This document shows, in pieces, positions 41,458 to 53,100 of a DNA stretch of 64,000 nucleotides. Within the stretch, counting starts at the first letter, position 1; the number at the start of each line of letters is the position of its first letter. The notes beneath the pieces were generated by a model that saw only the letters and a program-made list of their open reading frames with translations, ran no database searches and had not been told where the DNA came from. Both the position numbers and the translations under genes were made by a program. Origin of the DNA: Alphaproteobacteria bacterium (GTDB taxonomy: Bacteria > Pseudomonadota > Alphaproteobacteria > Micropepsales > Micropepsaceae); NCBI GenBank assembly GCA_016124385.1, contig WGNU01000001.1, positions 124,001 through 188,000 on the forward strand, in the 5' to 3' direction.

Positions 41458-42743
41458 GGGCGCCGGGCAGCGACAGCCGCCGCGTCGCCGTCGATGCGCT
41501 GGAAGGCGTGCTCGTGCGCGGCGCAACGCTCGACGATGCGCTCCGCCTCGACGGCTTGAATGACGCACGCGATCGCGGGCTCGCCGTCGCCATCGCGCGG
41601 GAGGCGCTGCGGCGGCGCGGTGAAATCGATAACGTGCTCGCGCATTTCCTGGAGCGTCCGCTCCCGGCGAAGGCCGCGCGCGTCTATGCGATCTTGATCG
41701 CCGCGGCGGCCGAGATTCTGATCCTCGACATTCCCCCGCACGCCGCGGTCGACAGCGCGGTCGGCCTTGCGCGCATGAAGGCGCCGACGCGGCCCTTCGC
41801 CGGCCTTATCAATGCGGTTCTGCGCCGTCTCGCGCGCGAGGGCGCACGCTTGCGCGAGGCGATTGATGCGCCCCGCGCGAACACACCGGACGCGTATTGG
41901 CAACGTTGGGTCGCGGCCTATGGCGAAGAAACGGTGCGTGCGATTGCGGCGCAGCATTTGGGCGAGCCCCCGCTGGATCTGACGGTGAAGTCGGACGCCG
42001 CCGGCTGGGCAGATCGCTTGGGCGGCAAGCTCATGCCGAACGGCAGCGTGCGTCTTCGCGCGCCCGGCGCGATCGAGAAGCTTCCCGGTTTCGCCGACGG
42101 CGCGTGGTGGGTTCAGGATGCGGCGGCAACTGCACCGGCATTGGTGCTTGCTGCCCGGCCGGGCGAACGCGTGCTCGATCTCTGCGCGGCGCCCGGCGGC
42201 AAGACGGCGCAGATCGCAAATACCGGCGCCGTCGTGACCGCCGTCGAGATCGACCCCAAACGTGCCACGACCCTGAAAAGCAACCTCGCGCGACTCGGCC
42301 TCGAAGCGAATGTTCAGGTTGCAGACGCGCTGACATTCGCGCCATCGGAGCCCTTCGATGCCGTGCTGCTGGATGCGCCCTGCAGCGCGACGGGCACGAT
42401 CCGCCGCCATCCCGATCTGCCGCATCGCAAATCGCCTGACGCTCTTGGCGAAACGACCGCGCTGCAAAGCCGCCTTCTCGATGCGGCAGCGAACCACGTT
42501 CGCTCTGGGGGCCGCCTCGTCTACGCCGTCTGTTCCCTGGAGCGGGAAGAAGGCGAGGCGCAGATCGAAGCGTTCCTCGCGCGCCGCCCGGGTTTCGCGC
42601 GCCTGCCGATCGCGGCCGGCGGCGCACCCGGCTTCGCTAGTGCACTGACAACATCAGGCGATTTGCGCACCCTTCCCTGCCATTGGCCGCACGAAGGCGG
42701 CATGGACGGCTTCTTTGTCGCGCGGATGGCCCGCCAAGCCTGA
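41448..42743 (+). CDS. rsmB: 16S rRNA (cytosine-967-C5)-methyltransferase
   Basis: The 431 residues have an N-terminal NusB-like RNA-binding domain (about 10-140), then a SAM methyltransferase domain with the AdoMet loop [13 protein letters not shown], the catalytic-loop Cys in [15 protein letters not shown], and the nucleophilic Cys in [12 protein letters not shown]. These are the two cysteines of m5C RNA methyltransferases. The start is GTG at 41448 or 41454, the latter overlapping the htpX stop as GTGA. It follows htpX in one operon. Confidence 0.93.
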   Translation: MGVRAPGSDSRRVAVDALEGVLVRGATLDDALRLDGLNDARDRGLAVAIAREALRRRGEIDNVLAHFLERPLPAKAARVYAILIAAAAEILILDIPPHAAVDSAVGLARMKAPTRPFAGLINAVLRRLAREGARLREAIDAPRANTPDAYWQRWVAAYGEETVRAIAAQHLGEPPLDLTVKSDAAGWADRLGGKLMPNGSVRLRAPGAIEKLPGFADGAWWVQDAAATAPALVLAARPGERVLDLCAAPGGKTAQIANTGAVVTAVEIDPKRATTLKSNLARLGLEANVQVADALTFAPSEPFDAVLLDAPCSATGTIRRHPDLPHRKSPDALGETTALQSRLLDAAANHVRSGGRLVYAVCSLEREEGEAQIEAFLARRPGFARLPIAAGGAPGFASALTTSGDLRTLPCHWPHEGGMDGFFVARMARQA

Positions 42744-42855
42744 GGGCGAAACAGGGGAACACAATTCGACCGGGACGTGTTATCCTCAACGCGGTCATTG
42801 CGCTGGCGTGACCTGGCGCAGGCCGCGACAATCCGAAAATCAAGGAGGCGCGATC

Positions 42856-43038
42856 ATGAAGGCCACCGATGTCTCGGGCATTGCCCGGCAATTCTTTGAG
42901 CAGTACGGCGCGAAAGCGATGGCGATTGCCGCCAAGCGCGCCCAGGCGGCTGACGAGAAAGGCAACGCGGAGGAAGCGCAAACCTGGCGCCGCATCGAGG
43001 AATGCGTCGGCGCGATGCGCGGCGCCCCCTCAAGTTAA
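42856..43038 (+). CDS. 60-residue helical protein, function unknown
   Basis: The ATG at 42856 has AAGGAGG at 42842-42848. The product is charged and predicted helical: MKATDVSGIARQFFEQYG, a long Ala/Glu/Lys-rich helix, then EECVGAMRGA. It resembles small alphaproteobacterial proteins of unknown function. It is monocistronic between rsmB and the amidase and ends 6 nt from the convergent amidase. Confidence 0.75.
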   Translation: MKATDVSGIARQFFEQYGAKAMAIAAKRAQAADEKGNAEEAQTWRRIEECVGAMRGAPSS

Positions 43039-43044
43039 GGGCGG

Positions 43045-44418
43045 CTAGGCAAGCGGCCGGGCGATCAGTCCCGCCCGCTCCAGCGCGGCCGCAAAGGCGA
43101 GCGCGGTCAGATCCTCGAACGGCCCGGCCATGATCTGAATGCCGGTTGGGATGCCCCCATCGGTCTTGCCGACCGGAACGGCCGTCGCCGGAAGTCCCGG
43201 GAAGGTTGCCAGGCCCGGCCAGGCGAGCTGGGCGCCGTAGGGCGTCATCTCGCCGTTGATGAGGAGCGTGCGCGACGCCCAGTCAGGCTTGTCGTCATGC
43301 GGGAAGGCGGGCGTGCCGAAGGGCGGCGCGATCACGACATCGACTTCCTGAAAGACCGCGCGCCATTGCCGGATGAGGCGCGCCTGCTCGTCTTCCAGCC
43401 CCATCCAGGCATGGACGTCGATCGGCGCCGCGTTGGGCGTCCCGCGCGTGAGGATCGGCATCAGCATCGCGACATAGTTCGTGTGCGCGGCCGCAAGGTC
43501 GGGAAGATCGTTCACCCGGCGCAGCACACGCGCACCGGCCCGCTCAACCGAATCCGCGAGCCTGCTTAGCGCGTCGCGCACGCTCGTGTCCGATTCGGCG
43601 GACGGATGGCTATCGAGCAATAGGACGCGGAAATCGCGAAGCGATTCGTGGCGCGCCCGCAGCAGGTCGAGCTGATAGCCCGAGCCCGGCACCGGCCCGG
43701 CCATGGCTTCAAGCCCGATCGATAGATCCTCGACGCTCCGCGCCATCGGTCCGACGACAGCAAGCGGCACGTCGACGCTATCGGTGCCGGGAAACCCGTG
43801 ACCCTTGAGCGGAATGATGCCGTAGCTCGGCTTGTGACCCAGAACACCGCAAAAATTGGCCGGAATGCGAATCGATCCACCAATGTCCGAGCCGAGCTCG
43901 AGTGGCACCATTCCTGCCGCGAGGGCCGCCGCCGCGCCGCCCGAAGAGCCGCCGGGCGAGCGGCTGCTATTGTGTGGATTGACTGTGCGTCCATAGATCG
44001 GATTGACCGCCTGCCAATCGCCGAGCGCGACCGGAACGTTCGTCTTGCCGAGGATGACGGCGCCCGCGTCCTTCAGCCGCGCGACCGCGACGGCGTCCTC
44101 GGTGACGGGCAGATCCTTGAATTCGGGAAAACCCCAGGTCGAGGGGAGGCCCGCAACGTCGTTCGATTCCTTCACGGTCATCGCGACGCCGAGGAGCGGG
44201 CGATCATCGCCCGCCGGCCTCGCGTCGTCGATTGCCTTGGCGGCGGCCCGCGCCCGGTCGAAATCGCGCACGATGACGGCGTTGATCGGTCCGTCCTTCG
44301 CTTCGATCCGCGCGATGGCCGCCTCGCAGACCTCCAGCGCCGAAACGGTGCCGGCCCGGACCGCTGCCGCGGTTTCCGCGGCGCTCGCACGGCCGAGATC
44401 CAAATCACTCTTCTTCAT
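43045..44418 (-). CDS. amidase-signature family protein
   Basis: The 457-residue protein has the amidase signature Ser-cisSer-Lys machinery: the Lys in [11 protein letters not shown] (about 80), the glycine/serine-rich [17 protein letters not shown], and [17 protein letters not shown] containing the nucleophilic Ser. The family hydrolyses amides and includes aryl acylamidases; it is not GatA by context, as gatC/gatB are absent. The start is at 44418. It is divergent from rpe, with about 120 nt between starts. Confidence 0.92.
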   Translation of the reverse strand: MKKSDLDLGRASAAETAAAVRAGTVSALEVCEAAIARIEAKDGPINAVIVRDFDRARAAAKAIDDARPAGDDRPLLGVAMTVKESNDVAGLPSTWGFPEFKDLPVTEDAVAVARLKDAGAVILGKTNVPVALGDWQAVNPIYGRTVNPHNSSRSPGGSSGGAAAALAAGMVPLELGSDIGGSIRIPANFCGVLGHKPSYGIIPLKGHGFPGTDSVDVPLAVVGPMARSVEDLSIGLEAMAGPVPGSGYQLDLLRARHESLRDFRVLLLDSHPSAESDTSVRDALSRLADSVERAGARVLRRVNDLPDLAAAHTNYVAMLMPILTRGTPNAAPIDVHAWMGLEDEQARLIRQWRAVFQEVDVVIAPPFGTPAFPHDDKPDWASRTLLINGEMTPYGAQLAWPGLATFPGLPATAVPVGKTDGGIPTGIQIMAGPFEDLTALAFAAALERAGLIARPLA

Positions 44419-44539
44419 GGTGCTGCTCCCTCTCCTGGCGCCATCGAAGCGGTCAGGGGCGCCATCGGCAAGGGCAAACAAGAAATACGGGCTCAGGAGC
44501 TCGCTTGCACCCCCGGAATCGCGATGTTATCCAACGACG

Positions 44540-45199
44540 ATGCCGATTCCGCCCAAGATTGCGCCTTCGATTCTGGCGGCAGACTTCGCGCGTCTGGGGG
44601 AAGAAGTGCGCGCGGTGACCGAGGCCGGCGCCGACTACATCCATATCGACGTGATGGACGGTCATTTCGTCCCCAACATCACGATAGGGCCGGACGTTGT
44701 GCGCGCGCTGCGTGCGCACACGAAACTGCCCTTCGACGTTCATTTGATGATCTCGCCGGTCGATCCCTTCATCCCGGCATTCGCCGAGGCGGGCGCGGAC
44801 ATCATCACCGTGCATCCCGAGGCGGGCGCGCATCTCCACCGCACGGTCCAGCTGATCAAAAGTTTGGGGAAAAAGGCCGGCGTCTCGCTCAATCCCGCGA
44901 CGCCGCTCGCCGCACTCGATATGATTCTCGCTGACATTGATTTGGTCTTGGTGATGAGCGTGAACCCCGGCTTCGGCGGTCAGTCCTTCATCGAGTCGCA
45001 AGTGGCCAAGATCGCGGGCGTAGCCGGGCGCGTGGCGGCAAGCGGGCGGCAGATCGAGATCGAGGTCGATGGCGGGATCAACGCTGAGACGGCGAAGCGC
45101 GCGGTCGCGGCCGGTGCAAATGTCTTGGTCGCGGGAACCGCGGTTTTCAGGGGCGGCGATGGCTCTTATGCAGACAACATCCGGCGGCTACGCGGCTAG
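44540..45199 (+). CDS. rpe: ribulose-phosphate 3-epimerase
   Basis: The 219-residue TIM-barrel enzyme interconverts ribulose-5-P and xylulose-5-P. It has [15 protein letters not shown], the metal-site [15 protein letters not shown] (H and D ligands), [27 protein letters not shown], and the phosphate-binding [19 protein letters not shown]. The frame of the next gene begins inside its last 41 bases. It starts the rpe / heparinase-like / purH run. Confidence 0.95.
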   Translation: MPIPPKIAPSILAADFARLGEEVRAVTEAGADYIHIDVMDGHFVPNITIGPDVVRALRAHTKLPFDVHLMISPVDPFIPAFAEAGADIITVHPEAGAHLHRTVQLIKSLGKKAGVSLNPATPLAALDMILADIDLVLVMSVNPGFGGQSFIESQVAKIAGVAGRVAASGRQIEIEVDGGINAETAKRAVAAGANVLVAGTAVFRGGDGSYADNIRRLRG

Positions 45200-46946
45200 C
45201 GCGTCGGTGACGCCGGCGGGAGCGCTCAGCCCGTCGGCCTATAGCGGCATGTGGCAGGACCTGACGGGCGCCGCGCTCGAACAGGGCGTTGCCCGCCTGC
45301 GCGAAATCTGGCGCGCCAACGCGCTCTACCGCCTCACGCTCGAAGGCCCGATGCCCGATCGCGTGCAGGTGAACCCGGAAGACCTCCTGCCCCGCCGCCT
45401 TGAGGAAGCCGACGCGATGTTTCGCGGCCGTTTCCGCCTGCCCGGCGGCACAGTAACCGCGAAGGACCGCTCGATCTTCGACATGGAAGCGCCGAACGAA
45501 GTCTGGGCGGAGGAACTGCACAGCTTTGCCTGGGTCCGCCATCTGGCGGCGGCGGGGGGCGACGCGGCGGCGGAATTCACCCGCAAGGACGTCGGCGAAT
45601 GGCTCGACCGCTACAGCCGCGGCGATCCAATTGCCTGGCGCCCGCACGTGACGGCGCGCCGGCTCACCGCCTGGTGCGCGCACGCCAAGCTGGTCTTCTC
45701 CGGTGTCGACATTCTTTGGCGCTCCTACGTCCTGCGCTCGATGGCCAATCAGGCACGGCACCTGATGCGGACGGTGCACGAGGCGCCGGACGGCGAGCCG
45801 CGCCTCATCGCCGCCATCGGCCTTGCCGTGATGGGCGTCGCGCTGCCGGATGGCGCGCAGCGCCTGCACAGGGGCCTTGAGGCGACGATCGAGGAACTCG
45901 ACCGTCAGGTGCTCGCCGATGGCGGCCATATCAGCCGAAGCCCTGAGGCGTTGCTGCGCTGTCTGTTGGCGCTGCAATCGCTCGCCCATGCGCTGAAGGC
46001 GCAGAGCCAGCATATCCCCGACGAAATCCGCTCCGCGATCGACCGCATGGGGCCGATGGTGCGCTTTTTCCGTATGGGCGACGGCCGGCTTGCCGTTTTC
46101 AACGGCGGCGGTGAGAGCACCGAAAAGACCGTGGACGCTGCGGTTGCACGGGACGACGCGCGCGGCAAACCCTTCGCTTTCGCGCCCCACTCGCGATTCC
46201 ACCGCCTGACGGGCGGGCCTGTGACGGTGCTGCTGGACGCGGGCGGCCCGCCCCCGCCGGCCCTCTCGACGACCGCGCACGCGGGCGCACTCTCCTTTGA
46301 GATGAGCGTCGGCAAGGAGCGGCTGATCGTCAATTGCGGCACAACCCTGCTTCGCGGCCTCGAATGGGCGGAAGCCTGCCGCGCGACGGCGGGCCACTCC
46401 ACCTTGGCGGTCGGCGACATGTCGTCTGCCTCGATCCTGCAAGTCGGCATGGCGGCAAAGCTGCTAGGGCCCCGCATGTTGATGGACGGCGACGTTGAAA
46501 GCCGCCGTCAGGAGGAAAAGGACGGCACGGTGATCGAGGCGGTCCATCGCGGCTATCTCGCGCGCGTCGGCCTCATCCATGAGCGGCGGGTGAAGCTTCT
46601 GAACGCCGGCGACGCGCTCTTCGGCGAGGACATGGTGGTCGCCCCGGCCGGCGACAGCCGCGCCCGCCGGCGCTCGAGCATCGCGCTGCGCTTTCATATC
46701 CACCCGGACGTCCGCGCCTCGCTCGCGCAGGACGCAACGAGCGTCATGCTCCTCCTGCCCAGCGGCGCGGCCTGGCGCTTCCAATGCGACGTCGCGAGCC
46801 CGACGCTTGAGGAAAGCGTCTATCTGGGCTCGGGCGACGGCGTTCGGCGCACCGAGCAGATCGTCGTCACGCGTGAGACGCATGGCGAGGCCGTGCGCAT
46901 TCGCTGGTCGCTGCGCGAGATGCCGAGGCCCGAAAGCGCCGGTTGA
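45159..46946 (+). CDS. heparinase II/III-like protein
   Basis: This 595-residue protein has an (alpha/alpha) toroid N-terminal half (about 40-330) and a beta-sandwich C-terminal heparinase II/III domain (about 360-585, with [20 protein letters not shown] and [13 protein letters not shown]). The ATG at 45159 overlaps rpe by 41 nt; a second Met three codons later is also possible. There is no clear signal peptide. The gene recurs next to purH in alphaproteobacteria, where its role is unknown; a polysaccharide-lyase or cell-envelope role is possible. Confidence 0.85.
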   Translation: MALMQTTSGGYAASASVTPAGALSPSAYSGMWQDLTGAALEQGVARLREIWRANALYRLTLEGPMPDRVQVNPEDLLPRRLEEADAMFRGRFRLPGGTVTAKDRSIFDMEAPNEVWAEELHSFAWVRHLAAAGGDAAAEFTRKDVGEWLDRYSRGDPIAWRPHVTARRLTAWCAHAKLVFSGVDILWRSYVLRSMANQARHLMRTVHEAPDGEPRLIAAIGLAVMGVALPDGAQRLHRGLEATIEELDRQVLADGGHISRSPEALLRCLLALQSLAHALKAQSQHIPDEIRSAIDRMGPMVRFFRMGDGRLAVFNGGGESTEKTVDAAVARDDARGKPFAFAPHSRFHRLTGGPVTVLLDAGGPPPPALSTTAHAGALSFEMSVGKERLIVNCGTTLLRGLEWAEACRATAGHSTLAVGDMSSASILQVGMAAKLLGPRMLMDGDVESRRQEEKDGTVIEAVHRGYLARVGLIHERRVKLLNAGDALFGEDMVVAPAGDSRARRRSSIALRFHIHPDVRASLAQDATSVMLLLPSGAAWRFQCDVASPTLEESVYLGSGDGVRRTEQIVVTRETHGEAVRIRWSLREMPRPESAG

Positions 46947-47013
46947 CGCTGGTCGCCGCGCGCGCGAAAAGCCTCGCCCGTGATTGCTTTCCGGCGCGAG
47001 AAGGATCGCTTCC

Positions 47014-48618
47014 ATGCCTCAAGACGTCCGCCGCATCGAGCGCGCGCTACTGTCGGTGTCCGACAAGACCGGCCTCGTCGAATTCGCCAAGGCGCTGAGC
47101 GCGGCCGGTGTCGCGCTCGTCTCGACCGGCGGCACGGCGGCGGCCTTGCGTGCGGCGGGGCTGACCGTCGCCGACGTCTCTGAGATCACCGAATTCCCCG
47201 AGATGATGGACGGGCGCGTGAAGACGCTCCATCCCCGCATCCATGGCGGCCTCCTCGCGCGGCGCGACGATGAGGGCCACCAGAAATCGGCGGCCGCGCA
47301 CGCGATCCCGATGATCGATCTGCTCGTCGTCAATCTCTATCCCTTTGAGGAGACGGTCGCGCGCGGCGCGGGCGAGGAAGAAACGATCGAGAACATCGAT
47401 ATCGGCGGCCCGGCGCTCATTCGCGGCGCCGCGAAGAACCACGACGACGTCGCCGTCATCACCGATCCCGCCGACTATGAGGAGGTGCTGGCTGAACTTC
47501 GCGCGACCGGCGGGACGACGCTCTCCTTCCGCAAACGTCTTGCCGGCAAGGCCTATGCGCGCACGGCGGCCTACGACGCTGCGATCGCGGGCTGGTTCGC
47601 CAAACGCGCAGCCGAGACGGCGGACGAGACCGACTGGCCGCCCGCGACCGCCTGGGGCGGACGGCTGCGCCAATCGCTGCGCTACGGCGAGAACCCGCAT
47701 CAGCGCGCCGCCTTCTACGTGACGGGCGAGCGCCGCTTCGGCGTCGCGACGGCCGAGCAGGTGCAGGGCAAGGAACTCTCCTACAACAATCTCAACGACA
47801 CGGACGCGGCCTTCGAGCTCGCCGCCGAGTTCGATCCCGCCCATCACGCGGCCTGCGCGATCATCAAGCACGCGAACCCCTGCGGCGTTGCGCTCGGCGA
47901 CACGCTCGCGGATGCCTATCGCCGCGCGCTGAGCTGCGATCCGGTGAGCGCGTTCGGCGGCATCATCGCGCTCAACCGGGCGCTCGACGGCGAAACGGCC
48001 GAGGAGATCGCCAAGATCTTCACCGAGGTGATCATCGCGCCGGACGCCGACGCCGACGCGCGCAAGATCCTCAGCACCAAGAAGAATTTGCGCCTCCTCC
48101 TCGCCGGCGGCCTGCCGGATGCGACCGCCCCCGGCCTCACCGTCAAGAGCGTCGCAGGCGGGTTCCTCGCGCAGAGCCGCGACAATGGCCGCGTGACGCC
48201 CGAGCGCCTGAAGGTCGTCACCAAGCGCACGCCGAGCGAGAAGGAGCGCGCGGATCTCCTCTTCGCGTTCATCGTCGCCAAGCACGTCAAGTCGAACGCG
48301 ATCGTCTACGCGCAGGATCTTGTCACCGCCGGTATCGGCGCGGGCCAGATGAGCCGCATCGATTCAGCCAAGATCGCCGCCGAAAAGGCGAAGGACGCGG
48401 CCTCGGCCGCCGGCTGGCCGGAGCCGAAAACGAAGGGCTCGTGCGTTGCCTCCGATGCCTTCTTTCCCTTCGCTGACGGTTTGCTCGCCGCCGCCAACGC
48501 GGGCGCGACGGCCGTCATTCAGCCGGGCGGCTCGGTGCGAGACGATGAAGTGATCGCCGCCGCCGACGAGGCGGGCTTGGCCTTGGTCTTCACGGGCATG
48601 CGCCACTTCCGCCACTAA
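47014..48618 (+). CDS. purH: bifunctional AICAR transformylase / IMP cyclohydrolase
   Basis: The 534-residue enzyme performs the last two steps of IMP synthesis. The N-terminal MGS-like cyclohydrolase domain has [30 protein letters not shown] and [16 protein letters not shown]. The C-terminal transformylase domain has the Lys-His pair in [13 protein letters not shown] and [22 protein letters not shown]. The ATG at 47014 has GAGAAGGA upstream. Its stop overlaps that of the convergent MFS gene. Confidence 0.96.
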   Translation: MPQDVRRIERALLSVSDKTGLVEFAKALSAAGVALVSTGGTAAALRAAGLTVADVSEITEFPEMMDGRVKTLHPRIHGGLLARRDDEGHQKSAAAHAIPMIDLLVVNLYPFEETVARGAGEEETIENIDIGGPALIRGAAKNHDDVAVITDPADYEEVLAELRATGGTTLSFRKRLAGKAYARTAAYDAAIAGWFAKRAAETADETDWPPATAWGGRLRQSLRYGENPHQRAAFYVTGERRFGVATAEQVQGKELSYNNLNDTDAAFELAAEFDPAHHAACAIIKHANPCGVALGDTLADAYRRALSCDPVSAFGGIIALNRALDGETAEEIAKIFTEVIIAPDADADARKILSTKKNLRLLLAGGLPDATAPGLTVKSVAGGFLAQSRDNGRVTPERLKVVTKRTPSEKERADLLFAFIVAKHVKSNAIVYAQDLVTAGIGAGQMSRIDSAKIAAEKAKDAASAAGWPEPKTKGSCVASDAFFPFADGLLAAANAGATAVIQPGGSVRDDEVIAAADEAGLALVFTGMRHFRH

Positions 48619-50093
48619 GCGGCGGCGACTGCGCGCTCCTCCTTGACGCCGAGCATCAGCACGAGCCCGAGCGCGAGGAAGAAAAGGATCGCGGCCATGC
48701 CCGCGCGCTGGCTGTCGAAGAACTCGGTGATGCGCGCAACGACGAACGGTCCCAAAAACGCGGTCGCCGAGCCCGAAAGCGCGTAGAGCCCGAAGAATTC
48801 CGTCATCCGCCCGATGGGCGCGATCCGCGCGAGCATCGTGCGGCTGTTCGCATAGGCCGCCGTGATAAAAATGGCGATAAGGATGACGAGGCTCACATAG
48901 ATCATTTCCGGCCACGTCCGGAAGAACGGCAGATCATGCACGGGCGCGGCCGCCGGATCATAGGGAATGATGAAGAACATTGTCGTCGGCGTCATCGAGA
49001 TCGAGAGCAGCAGCCCGATCGCCGTCCCGCCGATCGAAATGAGGATCGCGCGTTTGGAACCGAACACGTCGTCCAGCCATCCGCCGAGCACGCCGCCGAT
49101 CGTCGCGAAGATGGAAAGAATGATCCCGTAGGCGAGCATCGTCAGCGGACCCCAACTGAAAATGCCTGCCGCATAGATGCCGCCGAGCACGAGCGTCGCC
49201 GTCTTGCCGTCCGTGTAGATCATGCGCGCGATGAGATAGAGCGCGACGTTGCGGTAGTGGCTGAGACTGCGCAGCGTCCGCCTGAGCCCGTTCAGCCCGC
49301 GGTGCGCCGCCTCCACCGCCGAGAGGCCCGAATGCGCGCGGTCCTTGACGAGAAAGAAAAGCGGCAGGCTGAAAAGCGCGAACCAGAGCGCGGCAATCGG
49401 CCCCGCCAGCCGCTCGGGCTCATGCGCTTCTTGGTTCACCCCGAACCAGGGCGCGTCGGGGACGAACGCCCAATCGACCTGTCCGGGGAGGGAAAAAGCG
49501 ATCAGCATGAAGAGCAAGAGCACGATGCCCGAAAAATTGCCGAGCGCGAGCGCGAGCCCTGAGAGCCCCGCCAGCTGGCGCGGCCCCGCGACGGCCGGCA
49601 GCATCGAATTGTGGAAGGTCTCCGAAAACGTCATCGCCATCGAGATGAAAACGACGAGCGCCCCGACCGCGAAAAGGCTGAGCCCACTAGGGCCGGGCGC
49701 CGCGAACCAGAGCATCGCGCCCGCCACGACCATCACCGCGACGAAGACCGCGAGCCAGGGCTTGCGCGCGCCCCCTTGGTCGGCGATCGCGCCGAGCAGC
49801 GGCGCGGTCAGCGCCACGAACACGCCCGCCAGGCTGTTGATGTCGCTCCACAGCGCCTGACCCTTGACCGGGTCTCCGACCAGCACGTTCGAGAAATAGG
49901 GCGCGAACAGATAGATCGTGATGAGGAGGACGTAAGGGTTTCGCGCGCCCTCAAAGCCCGCCCAGGAGAGCTGGCCCAGCCGCGAGGCCGCCGCCCCGCC
50001 CTCGGCTGCCTCCTCGCCGCCTGTCGGCGGCGCGAGCCACCAGGCCTTTGTCCGCGCGGCATAGTCGAAAGCGCGGCCGGCCGCGTCGCTCAT
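48615..50093 (-). CDS. MFS permease of the UMF1/Atg22-like family
   Basis: The 492-residue protein has about 12 transmembrane segments and the N-terminal [24 protein letters not shown] block typical of UMF1-type major facilitators (related to fungal Atg22). Further membrane pairs flank the loop between about 240 and 280, and [13 protein letters not shown] is an MFS intersegment motif. The substrate is unknown; family members are often proposed to move amino acids or other small metabolites. Its TAG stop overlaps the purH TAA stop on the other strand. Confidence 0.88.
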   Translation of the reverse strand: MSDAAGRAFDYAARTKAWWLAPPTGGEEAAEGGAAASRLGQLSWAGFEGARNPYVLLITIYLFAPYFSNVLVGDPVKGQALWSDINSLAGVFVALTAPLLGAIADQGGARKPWLAVFVAVMVVAGAMLWFAAPGPSGLSLFAVGALVVFISMAMTFSETFHNSMLPAVAGPRQLAGLSGLALALGNFSGIVLLLFMLIAFSLPGQVDWAFVPDAPWFGVNQEAHEPERLAGPIAALWFALFSLPLFFLVKDRAHSGLSAVEAAHRGLNGLRRTLRSLSHYRNVALYLIARMIYTDGKTATLVLGGIYAAGIFSWGPLTMLAYGIILSIFATIGGVLGGWLDDVFGSKRAILISIGGTAIGLLLSISMTPTTMFFIIPYDPAAAPVHDLPFFRTWPEMIYVSLVILIAIFITAAYANSRTMLARIAPIGRMTEFFGLYALSGSATAFLGPFVVARITEFFDSQRAGMAAILFFLALGLVLMLGVKEERAVAAA

Positions 50094-50190
50094 GGGGCAG
50101 ATCTCCCGGATGTGGCCAGCCCGTCCGTCGCGGGCCGGTCCGCTGGAGTCGCCATCTGAGCAAACCCTTAAGGCCTGCGCGAGGGAATTT

Positions 50191-53100
50191 TCAGGCGCCC
50201 GCGAGGTCGCGTAACTGGCCGGTCGCGAGCGTCAGCTTGCCGATCGAGAACGGCCCCGAGCGCTCGAGATCGGCGATGAGCGTACTCGCGCGCGAAAGGT
50301 CGCCCGCCGCATCCTCCGCCCACGCCGAAACGGCGCGCCGGCCAATCTCGCGATCGCCGCCCTCGCGGCTGGTCCCGCTGACATAGGCGAGCGCGCGAAG
50401 TGTCAGCGCGCGTTGCGCGGCGAAGAGGTCATCGAGATTGCGCTGCAAGGCCAGCCTGTCCCAATGCCCCTCCGAGCCAATGCGCCCGGCCGCCGCGCGC
50501 AGCCGGTCGATGCCGGTGACTTCGCCCGTCTTGAAGAAGGCCGCCGCCACGGCTTCAGGCGCATGGCTCGTCTGCATCGACAGACGCGTGATGTCGGTGA
50601 GCGCGCCGAGAGCGGGAAGCCGCGTGATCCGCGCGGCGGTGGCCTCCGGCACGCCGATATCGCTCGCCGCAGCGCGGCGCTGCGCGACGCTTTCAGCTTC
50701 GATCGCCGAAAGATCGGCTTCCAGCTCCCCGCTCAGCGCATCGACGGTCTCGCGATAGGGCGCGATCGCCTCGCCGATCGGCTGATCGGCGGGAATGTTC
50801 CGCAGCACCCAGATCGTCCCGCGGAAGAGCAGCCCGATCACGTCGCGCGCCATCTCGATCTGCGCCGACGCCGCGATGCGCCCGTCCAGCGCGTTGATCG
50901 CCTCCGCCGCGCCTTCGAGGTCGAAGATCTCGCGCGCGATATAAGCAGAGCGCACGATCATCGCCGTCTCCGCGCCGCTCGCCTCGCGCACACGGTTGAC
51001 GAACGCCGGCCCGCCCAGATTGACGATCGCGTTGACGAGAACCGTCGCGATGATTTCCCGCTTGAGGCGATGCTCGGGCAAGAGCGCGGCGAACCGTTCT
51101 GCCGCCACATGCGGGAAATAGCGCGCGAGCAGCGGCTCGAGCGCGGGATCGTCCGGCACCGCGCTCGCGACGATGTCATCGAAGAGGCTTATTTTCGCAT
51201 AGGCGAGCAGCACCGCGAGCTCGGGCCGCGTAAGGCCCTCTCCGGCCTGCTTCAATTGTTGGAGATCATCATCGCTCGGCAGCCCCTCGACCGCACGGTC
51301 GAGACGTTCTTGCCGTTCGAGCTCGCGCATGAGCCGGACATGGTTCTCCAGATCGCGTGGCGCGGTCGCCTCCGCGATCGAGAGCGCAAGTGTCTGATCG
51401 TAATTATCGAGCAGAACGTGCTGCGCGATTTCATCGGTCATGCCGGCGAGAACCTCGTCGCGCTGGCCGGCGCTCAGCGCGCCCGATGCGACCGCGCGAT
51501 CGATGAGGATCTTGAGATTCACTTCGTGGTCGGACGTATCGACGCCTGCCGAATTGTCGATGGCATCGGAATTGATGCGCCCGCCACGCCGCGCGAACTC
51601 GATGCGCCCGGCCTGCGTCACGCCGAGATTGGCGCCTTCTCCGACGACCTTCGCGCGAACGTCGCGCGCATCGACGCGGATCGCATCGTTTGCCCGGTCG
51701 CCGACCTCCGCGTGGCTCTGATCGCTCGCCTTGATGTAGGTACCGATCCCGCCGAACCACAAGAGATCGCTCGGCGTCTTGAGGAGCGCGCGGATGAGCT
51801 CGGGCGGCGTCGTGGCATCACCCTCAAGCCCGGTCAGCGCCCGCATTTCGGCGCTCAGGGGAATACGCTTCAGACTGCGCGAAAAAACGCCGCCCCCGCG
51901 CGAGATCCGCGCCTTGTCGTAGTCCGCCCAGGACGAGCGGGGCAGCGCGAACAGCCGTTGCCGCTCCTTGAAGCTCGCCGCCGGATCGGGATTGGGATCG
52001 ATGAAGATGTCGCGGTGATCGAACGCGGCGACCAGCTTGATTTGGTTGGAGAGCAACATTCCGTTGCCGAACACGTCGCCCGACATGTCGCCGACGCCGA
52101 CGACGGTGAAGGGAGCGCTCTGCGTGTCGTGGCCCATCTCGCGGAAATGGCGCTTCACGGCCTCCCACGCGCCGCGCGCGGTGATTCCCATTTTCTTGTG
52201 GTCGTAGCCGTGGCTGCCGCCCGAAGCGAAGGCATCGCCCAGCCAGAAGCCCTTCTCGATCGCGATGCCGTTCGCGATGTCGGAGAAGGTGGCCGTGCCC
52301 TTGTCCGCTGCGACGACGAGATAGGGATCATCGCCGTCATGCCGCACGGTCTGGGGCGGCGGCACGACGTCCGCACCCTGAATGTTGTCTGTCAGGCTGA
52401 GGAGCGAAGCGATGAACGTCTTATAGGCCGCGACGCCCTTCGCCATGAATTCGTCGCGTGTCTCGCCGCCTGTCAGCGTCTTGGGGAAGAACCCGCCTTT
52501 CGCGCCAACCGGTACGATGACGGCGTTCTTCGCCTGCTGCGCCTTCACGAGACCCAGGATCTCTGTGCGGAAATCCTCCCGCCGATCCGACCAGCGCAGG
52601 CCCCCGCGCGCGACCCGCCCGAAGCGCAAATGGACGCCTTCGACGAGCGGGCTGTAGACGAAGATTTCGAACTGCGGGCGCGGCAGCGGAAGTTCATCCA
52701 GCTTGCGGCTGTCGAACTTGAAGGCGATCGCAGCGCCATAGGCCTCGCGATCCTCGCGGAAGAAATTCGTGCGCAGCATCGCCGTGACCGCGTTGAGGAA
52801 GCGCCGCAGGATGCGGTCCTCATCGAGGCTGGCGACCGCAGAGAGCCCCTCTTCGATCGCCGGCTCGAGCGCGGAGAGGCGCTCTCCCCGCTCGATGAGG
52901 GAAAGCGTGGGATCGAACCGCGCGCGGAACATCTCGACGATCTGGCGTGCCGTCACCGGATTGCTGGCAACGACATTCTCCATGTAGGGCTGGCTGAAAG
53001 GGATCGCCGCTTGGCGCAGGAACTTCGCGATCGCCCGCACGACGACGACGTCCCCTGCGCTGAGGCCCGCCGAAACCGTGAGGCGATTGAAGCCGTCATT

